Origin: Rattus norvegicus
Taxonomy: Eukaryota; Chordata; Mammalia; Rodentia; Muridae
Length of the DNA stretch: 64,000 nucleotides
Assembly (NCBI RefSeq): GCF_036323735.1
Contig: NC_086032.1
Span: forward strand, 55,444,599 to 55,508,598
Direction: 5' to 3'
Both the position numbers and the translations under genes were made by a program. Positions 57,361 to 64,000 of this stretch are shown here, in pieces. A model generated the notes under the pieces. The model did no database searches. It was not told the origin of the DNA and saw only the letters and a program-made list of their open reading frames with translations. Position 1 is the first letter of the stretch. Each line of letters starts with the position of its first letter.

Positions 57361-58150
57361 AAACACACATGGTATGCACTTACAGATGAGTGGATATTAA
57401 CCCAAAAGCTCAAATTACCCAAGATGCAATTCAAGGACCACATGAAACTCAAGAAGGATGGCCAAAATGCAGATGCTTCACTCCTTAAAAAGGGGAACAA
57501 AAATTTCTGTAGGATGGGGTAGGGAGACAAAGTTTAGAGCAGAGACTGAAGGAACGGCCATTCAGAGCCTGCACCACACGTGGTCCATATATATACAGCC
57601 ACCCAAACTAGATAAGATGGATGAAGCTAAGAAGTGCATGCTGACCAGAACCGGATATAGATCTCTCCTGAGAGACACAGCTAGAACACGTCAAATACAG
57701 AGGCGAATGCTAGCAGCAAACCACTGAACTGAGAACAGGACTCCCGTTGGAGGAATTAGAGAATGGACTGAAAGAGCAGAAGGGGCTTGTGACCCTCATA
57801 AGAACAACAATGCCAACAAACCAGAACTTCTGGGGACTAAACCACTACCCAAAGACTATATATGTACTGACCCATGGCTCCAATTGCATATGTAGCAAAG
57901 GATGGCCTTGCAGGGCACCAATGGAAGGAGAAGCCCTTAGTTCTGCCAAGGTTGGACCCCCAGTGTAGGGGATTGTTGGGGGGTGGGATTAGGGGGCTAA
58001 AGGGGGTAGATGGAAAGGGGAACACCCTTATAGAAGGGGAGGTTGAGGGGTTGGGGGGTTGATGGACAGGAAACCAGGAAAGGGAATAACATTTGTAATG
58101 TAAATTTAAAAAATACCTATTTTTTTAAATGAAAAAATAAATAAATAAAA
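57361..58150 (+). mobile_element. 5'-truncated L1 3'UTR, middle-aged
   Basis: Begins at the ORF2-end/3'UTR junction ('acacatggtatgcact') and follows the order of the copy C 3'UTR (blocks at 57540-57620 and 57790-57860, G-rich block 57960-58070), ending in an A/T-rich tail. More diverged than copies A-C. I could not define a flanking duplication. Confidence 0.9.
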
Positions 58151-59448
58151 GGCCACTTTAAAAAAAGGAAAAAAATACAGGAAGAGAAGGAATCTATAAT
58201 GACCTTTATAAGGATGCTCAAGAGAATGGATTACTTAGTGAGGATGAACTGAACAACTACACAAACAGGAACTACAATACAGAATACAGTTTGCATCATC
58301 CATCACAAGTGATTCGAATGGCAATATGTTCACTACTGTACTATTAGGACGTGAAAAATCCAAAACAAAGCTAAAGTTAGACCACATATTTGAACTAGGA
58401 TTTCAGCCAAAGCCAAACTAGACTGGACATGCCTACCATATAATGATTGCTAAAGGGATCCACAAAAATAAATTCAGAAAAATATGAACAAGGAAACAGA
58501 CACAAGGAAATTAGGAGAACATCACTGAGAATGAGCCAGAGAGAAAAGCAAATGCAGATGGAAAAAAAAACTGACTTTAAAGATGTCATAAAGAAGGAGT
58601 TTTTAGAATGAATGAGAGCTCACTTATGCTTTCTAAGTCCAGTCAACTTATACTATTACACTGAGAATCTACTACTAATCACTAGCCAGATTATTAAAAA
58701 TGAACTAAACGATCATTAAATAAATTTCAGATTATATTAAATTGAATCCAATTTTAATAGAAGAGAGTAATATGAACTATACAATAAAGTTGCTGCAAAT
58801 GCAGAGCAATGAAAAGGAATGAAATGATTAGTTCTGTAATGAACATTGCATTTAAACATCGCAAAGGAAATGAATTAAGTGTATACTAAAAGCCACCAAG
58901 GGATTGATCTCATAGTAAAGTGGTACTAAGACAGAAGTCTGTTTGAAATTCATGTGAGTAACACATTTTGATTTAGAAAATCTATTTAATATATACTATT
59001 TCAGAATATGTTAAAAGATTCCAGAATTGCTGAATCCTTTATTATCACTTAGTCCTTATCAGGTACTGAGAAATATGCAACAAATATGGAAAATAAATTG
59101 TTTTGAGTCTCCAGAAAATTAAACACTCAGGAATATTTTGGAGAGGTATTGATAGACATTCTTTGAATAGTCTCTTTTTTTTGTAACTGGGTCAAAGAAA
59201 TTCTTTATGTAGTGAAATACTGAAATTTTGATGTATGTTGCACAGAAATATCATAAGTAAATTATTAATAACTATTGTATGAAGTGGAAAAATATCACTG
59301 AAATACAACTTAAAGTTTAGGAAATTTTAAGCAACTTTGAAAGAGAACCGTAGGTAAAGAAATCCAATGCAGAAGGAGGAGCTGATATCAGGCTTCATGG
59401 AAAAACAAAATAAAATTACCAGAAAATCATAAAAGAACAGACACAAAT

Positions 59449-59450
<2 letters not shown>
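58151..59450. other. Unique AT-rich interval
   Basis: No gene or clear repeat recognised. Confidence 0.5.

Positions 59451-59497
<47 letters not shown>
59451..59497. repeat. (TG)n microsatellite at a B1 tail
   Basis: About 23 TG units, directly next to the 3' (tail) side of an antisense B1. Confidence 0.98.
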
Positions 59498-59499
<2 letters not shown>

Positions 59500-59575
59500 C
59501 TTTGAGATAGGGTTTTATATTTACAGAGATTCTTCTGCCTGTGCTGGGATTAAAGAACTACACTACCATGTAGGC
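59498..59575 (-). mobile_element. B1 SINE relic, antisense, internally deleted
   Basis: 'ctttgagatagggttt' joined to 'cagagattcttctgcctgtgctgggattaaag' and 'cactaccatg' matches the two ends of a reverse-complemented B1 (7SL-derived), with the middle missing. Confidence 0.75.
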
Positions 59576-59870
59576 ATTTTAGATTCTAAAAAGAATTAGG
59601 AAAATAATCCCATCTAGTCAGTGTTTTTAAAACAATTAAGAAATGTAAATGCATTGTCATAATCATAGTCAGAATATTGTAGATGAACACCTATTTTATT
59701 AAATAATTAGGACTTAGTATTAGGGAAATCAATATAGCCTAGGTGACACAATTTTAAAGAAACTAACCCAGGAATTTATCCCCCAAGTAGTACATATTTA
59801 TAACATTTATTTTCTTTGCAAGCCGTTATTAACTATCATCATAAGAGAGATGACACACATAGTAAATGTG

Positions 59871-59894
59871 CCATTTATTTATTTGTTTATTTGT

Positions 59895-59935
<41 letters not shown>
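59871..59935. repeat. (TTTA)n microsatellite
   Basis: About 15 TTTA units with TTTG variants, at the tail side of an antisense L1 3'UTR. Confidence 0.98.
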
Positions 59936-60440
59936 GACTCCAGATTTTAATCCCCTCCTGGGGTCTATCTTCTGCTTGTTCCACATCCCACTCCTCCTCC
60001 CTACTCCCCTGTCTCTACAAGAATGGCCCCAGCCCACCTAGTCTACCAGACCTCTAAACTCCCTGTGACCTCCAGTCTCTTGAGGGTTAGGTACATCTTT
60101 TCTGACTGAACACAGGCCTGGTTGGTGATCCAGTGTCGGAGATATCTCGGGAGTTCAGGTTAATTGAAATTGCTGGTCCTCTTACAGGGTCACCCTCCTT
60201 CTCTGCTTCCTCCAGTTTTTCCCTAATTGAACCACAGGGGTCAAGCAGCTTCTCTTCATTGGTTGGGTGCAAATATCTGCATCTGACTCTTTCAGCTGCT
60301 TGTTGGGTCTTTTGGAGGGAAGTCATGATAGGTTCTCCTAACCCCCTACCTCCCAATCATGTTCCTCCTCACCCACCACCCCTGTTCTCTTTCCCTCGTC
60401 CCTTGTGGTTGCTTTCAGAAGTTGGAAGACCCTAAATCTA
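59936..60440 (-). mobile_element. L1 3'UTR fragment (old rodent type), antisense
   Basis: The blocks 'tctcttgagggttaggtacatc', 'gggtgcaaatatctgcatctgactctttcagctgcttgttgggtcttttggaggg' and 'agtcatgataggt' are those of an older murine L1 3'UTR in reverse. The TTTA tract occupies the place of its A-tail. No target duplication found. Confidence 0.75.
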
Positions 60441-60669
60441 TCTGGAGAATCTGTGTAAAATTCAGGACAATGTGTAGACCATGTAAAGTCTCATCAATCT
60501 TACAGCAACATAAGAGGTAGCTACAGGAAACTCAAATGATAGCTCACATGAATGGTACTAACTGGTAGTGACAGAGGCAAGAGAAGCTTGGTCTCTATAA
60601 GGTAAATGATTAGAACCATCCTCCCTCTGTTCTCCTTACCTACTCAGTCATGCACATTGTATACATGTG

Positions 60670-60672
<3 letters not shown>

Positions 60673-60706
<34 letters not shown>
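60673..60706. repeat. (CA)n microsatellite
   Basis: 17 CA units. It may be the tail of a degraded SINE at 60520-60740, which I could not confirm. Confidence 0.98.
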
Positions 60707-60709
<3 letters not shown>

Positions 60710-60739
60710 GTAAAATGAAATATAAATAAAATTTACATG

Positions 60740-61849
60740 TCTCAAAATAATTTCTAAAAACCTGTTAGTTCTTAAAGTAGACAAGAAATGATACTGTAAG
60801 TATATATGCATATATGTATTTGTACATAAATGACAGTTTTAGATCAAATCTAATCTGATAAAGCTCAATATCACATTGAGTTTGTGCTTCATGAATTAAT
60901 TTACTTTAAATTTTTATCTATGACTTTTTTCTTATGGCTCAAAACATGCCCTGGACTTCTGCAAGTGTCAAGAAATATTTGTTCGACGGGCAATTCAATT
61001 ACATAAAGAAGGCTCATGATTTAATTTACATATGTCTGATCCAGGATGAGAATTCCCTGGATCCTACCAATGCAGACTTAATGTGCACATGATGGCCTGT
61101 GCTCTGTTTAACTTCCTGCTGCATTTGGGAAATCAGCAGAACTCAAAATTTCTACAATAAATTCATATGCATCACATGAAATATTGCCAATTTTAGATAC
61201 CAAGTCAAATTATTTTTGGACCCAAAGGATTCATTCAATTTATATGTTTTTAATATTTGAACAGGATGCCATCTACTCTGAGCTGAGTCTTTTTCATGTT
61301 ACTTAATGTCAGTTGAGAAATAGGAGATGAATTGAACACCATAGGTCAAAGGAGAGAATATGACTGCACTGCAAAATACTAAGGATGTCTGTTCTGTGTT
61401 GTATAGTACCACAGTTCCACTGAAGTACCCTGATGATGTAATGCTTCATTTTTTTTTCCATTTTTGGTGAATTTCTTGGCTACCCTGATTTTGTCTTGTG
61501 CTGATATTCTCCAAGTTATACAGCACTTTTGATTATAAACATTACATCGTAGAATTACATAGTATTCAAATATGTGTTTAAAGCCTGTATGTACATGATC
61601 TAATGTGCTTCTTTTCTTGGTAAGATTTTTTAGTGGATTAAAATTAGAAGGGTACTGTATAAAAGCGTCTGAAAAGAAACATTTAGAAACAGGAAATGAA
61701 AGAATATGTAAAAATTTGGTAATACATTTTATTTTTTTATTTGTACTTAAAATGGCCATAGAAAATTAATTTAAATGGTAATGAATATAGGCATACAGGA
61801 GAATGAAATGGGAAGCATTCAATTAAAATTCAAGGTAAGGGATTTTAAT
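60740..61849. other. Unique interval, possibly with a conserved noncoding block
   Basis: No exon recognised. The minus-strand open frame at 61379-61759 (126 codons) resembles no family I know. The block 60960-61230 is described under findings. Confidence 0.45.
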
Positions 61850-61975
61850 TTGACTGTTGAGTCAGAATCTCTTTATGTAACCCTGGTCATTACTCCCTGT
61901 ATAAGCAAGGCTAGCCTCAAATTTTGAGAGATTAGCCTGTCTCAGACTGAGATTAGTGGTCTGTACCATCATGTT
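61850..61975 (-). mobile_element. B1 SINE, antisense, diverged
   Basis: Reverse-complement B1 order: 'gagtcagaatctctttatgtaaccctgg', 'ctccctgtataagcaaggctagcctcaaattttgagag', 'ctgagattagtggtctgtaccatcatg'. About 125 bp, old. Confidence 0.8.
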
Positions 61976-62589
61976 ATACTTGTAAATAAGATTTAAAATG
62001 CTGTAAACTATTTTTCAGATACAGGGGCCACTTATACGTCTCATTTGACCTAGAAGCCCAGTAGCCACAGTGTTGAAGTGGAATATCCCTAGCAAAGGAA
62101 AGGCATCTCAAAAGTCAAAGGTGATGGTTTCTGAGAAAGAACAGGCAAAATCATTGACTACTTTGGAATTAGTTTACTATAAATAAATATAAAACACTAT
62201 ATACTATGGCAGATTGTAATGCACACACCATATTTTCTTTATTGATTATCCTACCACAGTCAGAAATATTTCTTTCTCTCATCTAACCCACTGCTGCTTA
62301 AAGGAACTGTATTCTTCCATATTTTACTATTGACTTTACTTTTCAGTATAAAGTAGTTCGTTTATCACTTCCTGCTCTCTATGTTGATTTGTGTGTGTGG
62401 TGGTTTCTTTGTTACTCAATATATGATTATATGCAAGCATACAAACCATTCTATCTTCTATAGAGAAAAAAAATCTCATATTGTAACTAAATCTACACAC
62501 CTCGGATTCTTGGTAGAAGCCATCCTTATAGTTTGAAGAAATTTAAATTAACAAATTCACCTTCCTAGGCCAGAAGTCTATATACCTAA
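61976..62589. other. Unique AT-rich interval
   Basis: No gene or repeat recognised. Confidence 0.5.
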
Positions 62590-62778
62590 TGGATTTACTT
62601 TGCTTGCATATCCGTTGTGTTTTGTGAAAAACAAAAGGCGACAAGGATGTGTTTGATAGAGGTGCAGTATGGTATGGTAGGAGGGGTTCCTGGACAGGCA
62701 CCTCTGATGTATCAGCCATATGGTGAGTTTAAGTACAGAATAGAGTTCATTAAGGCATGGGGAAGGGAGTAGAGACAC

Positions 62779-62846
<68 letters not shown>

Positions 62847-63010
62847 CCAGGAACATGTGGAGTGGGAAAGGGGGGAGGGGAGAGAAGGATAAAGGGGTCA
62901 GGGAGAGAAGGGTCAGAGGGTAAGAGAGAAAAAGAGAGCTAGGAGCAGGAGTAATCCATGCCTACCTGGCTATTGCCACGTAACTGCTGGGTGGAGCTAG
63001 AAGGAATTCT
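62590..63010. other. Probable rodent LTR-like or other interspersed repeat with an internal (GA)n
   Basis: Blocks such as 'gatgtatcagccatatggtgagttta', a long purine-rich stretch and 'ctggctattgccacgtaactgctgggtggagct' recall a repeated rodent sequence, but I cannot name it or define its ends. The (GA)n at 62780-62842 lies inside. Confidence 0.35.
62780..62842. repeat. (GA)n microsatellite
   Basis: About 31 uninterrupted GA units in a longer purine strand (62757-62940). Confidence 0.98.
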
Positions 63011-64000
63011 AACAATGTTGATCATCAGATATTTGAGATCATTAACTTGGCAAAGAAAACATTAATTGTCCTAAATTAGGTCAGCTGCCCTTGGAGCCAG
63101 GTGAGTTTATAAATTGCAAACAGCGTTCATTGTGGCTTCCCACTGAGTAGGTAATACCCTACTACTTTGCCATAATAGGCTGCTGGAATTTTTGCACTTG
63201 ACACTTGTCCTTACTACAAAGGCAAGGCTGATTGAACAAAAGACTGTCAATGTTTAGCTTGTACAACTATGAAATCAGAATTGTGAATTGAGTCTACATA
63301 GTTTTCTGTGGTTTGATATAAGTAGATCCATACCCTGCTGCACATATTATTATTGTTCCTATTTATTGAAGTATTCAATGTGCTATTTAAAGTTAGAGAC
63401 ATAAGAAGGCACAAATATTTATCTAGGACTCAAACTGGCACCACAGTCTCCTCACAATGACTCTACAAAGAAAGATTATTACTTACATTTTAGTTATAGT
63501 TGTTGAAGATGAGGCTTAAAGACCTTTGAGTCACATGGAGCCTTCCTTTGTTCACAATCCCTTTTTGCTCCCACCCGCCCCAGTTTTGTTGCACCTAGAA
63601 ACAACATATGCCTTTTATCTTTGTCTCTTCCCAGCATCCTTTAGTCCTTTATTAGATAACACAATCACCTGCATGTGTTAGAATTAAATGTTCACATGTT
63701 AACATATGTTAACATATACAATATGTGAAATTACCTAAGGAAGATTTCCACTTAGTAAAACCACTGACACAGTCTCAGGCACTGGCTTGTTGAGTTTGAA
63801 TTATTTCTCTGAGGCTATTTTGTTCCTAAAATTGCTGTCACTGTGGGAACTGAGCAGGCCCACAAAATGCTGACATTAAACAAAGGCAGCCAATTTTCAA
63901 AGAGAACTGTTTAAATATTCCAGGGTAGCATTTTCCTATCATTTAAAGTGCAAGTGTTATTTTCTATTCATAGAGTTTTGTTAGCAAGAATGTGCAGTGC
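63011..64000. other. Unique interval to the window end
   Basis: No gene or repeat recognised. The block 63760-63940 is a candidate conserved noncoding stretch (see findings). Confidence 0.45.

Noticed and set aside
61379..61759. 126-codon minus-strand open frame
   Set aside because: No recognisable family, AT-rich codon use like the surroundings, and a length reachable by chance in 64 kb read in six frames.

Overview
This window looks like intergenic DNA from a murid rodent, most likely rat (Rattus). The reasons are an ID (BC1-type) SINE, a B2 SINE, B1 relics, and three long, young LINE-1 (L1) elements of the rat type with tandem 5'UTR monomers, an ORF1 of about 350 codons and an ORF2 of 1275 codons. 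I found no host protein-coding exon, no host RNA gene, no CpG-island promoter and nothing prokaryotic (no operons, no CRISPR, no attachment sites). The only real coding sequence belongs to transposable elements.

Layout. 1-2 kb: an old sense L1 with a young L1 3' end nested in it. 2.7-3.2 kb: a solo LTR. 4.0-5.9 kb: an antisense class II (ERVK-like) gag relic. 8.9-12.5 kb: a decayed antisense L1 interrupted by a B2 and an L1 3' end that share one target site. 13-17.5 kb: SINE relics, a 173-bp L1 insertion, microsatellites and an antisense Lx-type L1 3'UTR. 18.1-19.1 kb: a 138-bp tandem duplication whose second unit was split by a 695-bp LTR. 19-21.9 kb: an old antisense L1 3'UTR holding a 106-bp perfectly alternating purine-pyrimidine tract. 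22.06-28.44 kb: L1 copy A (sense; ORF1 and ORF2 broken). 28.5-39 kb: mostly unique AT-rich DNA with a URR1-like DNA transposon, a rearranged L1 chimera (32.4-34.1 kb) and an ERVK-type solo LTR with a perfect 6-bp target duplication (36.8-37.25 kb). 39.17-45.68 kb: L1 copy B (antisense; ORF1 intact, ORF2 with two lesions) carrying a 156-bp 3' transduction. 46.9-56.7 kb: an old sense L1 interrupted first by an ID element and then by L1 copy C, which is 7.0 kb long with two 5'UTR monomers, an uninterrupted 1275-codon ORF2, and an ORF1 whose only stop (codon 16) is followed directly by an ATG. 57.4-64 kb: an L1 3' end, B1 relics, microsatellites and unique DNA.

How the parts work together. Each L1 carries a 5'UTR promoter region, ORF1 (RNA-binding trimeric chaperone) and ORF2 (endonuclease plus reverse transcriptase), and ends in a G-rich 3'UTR and an A-tail. 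Target-site duplications fix the ends of most insertions and give a relative order of events. Copies B and C are inverted to each other about 3.2 kb apart; copies A and C are in direct orientation about 20 kb apart.

I did not find a new biological system. The observations most worth a second look are the 3' transduction, the three copies of one target site around a B2/L1 pair, the near-intact copy C, the L1 head-to-antisense chimera, the long Z-DNA-prone tract, and several unique AT-rich blocks that may be conserved noncoding elements. Family names were assigned from memory of rodent repeat consensus sequences, without a database search.
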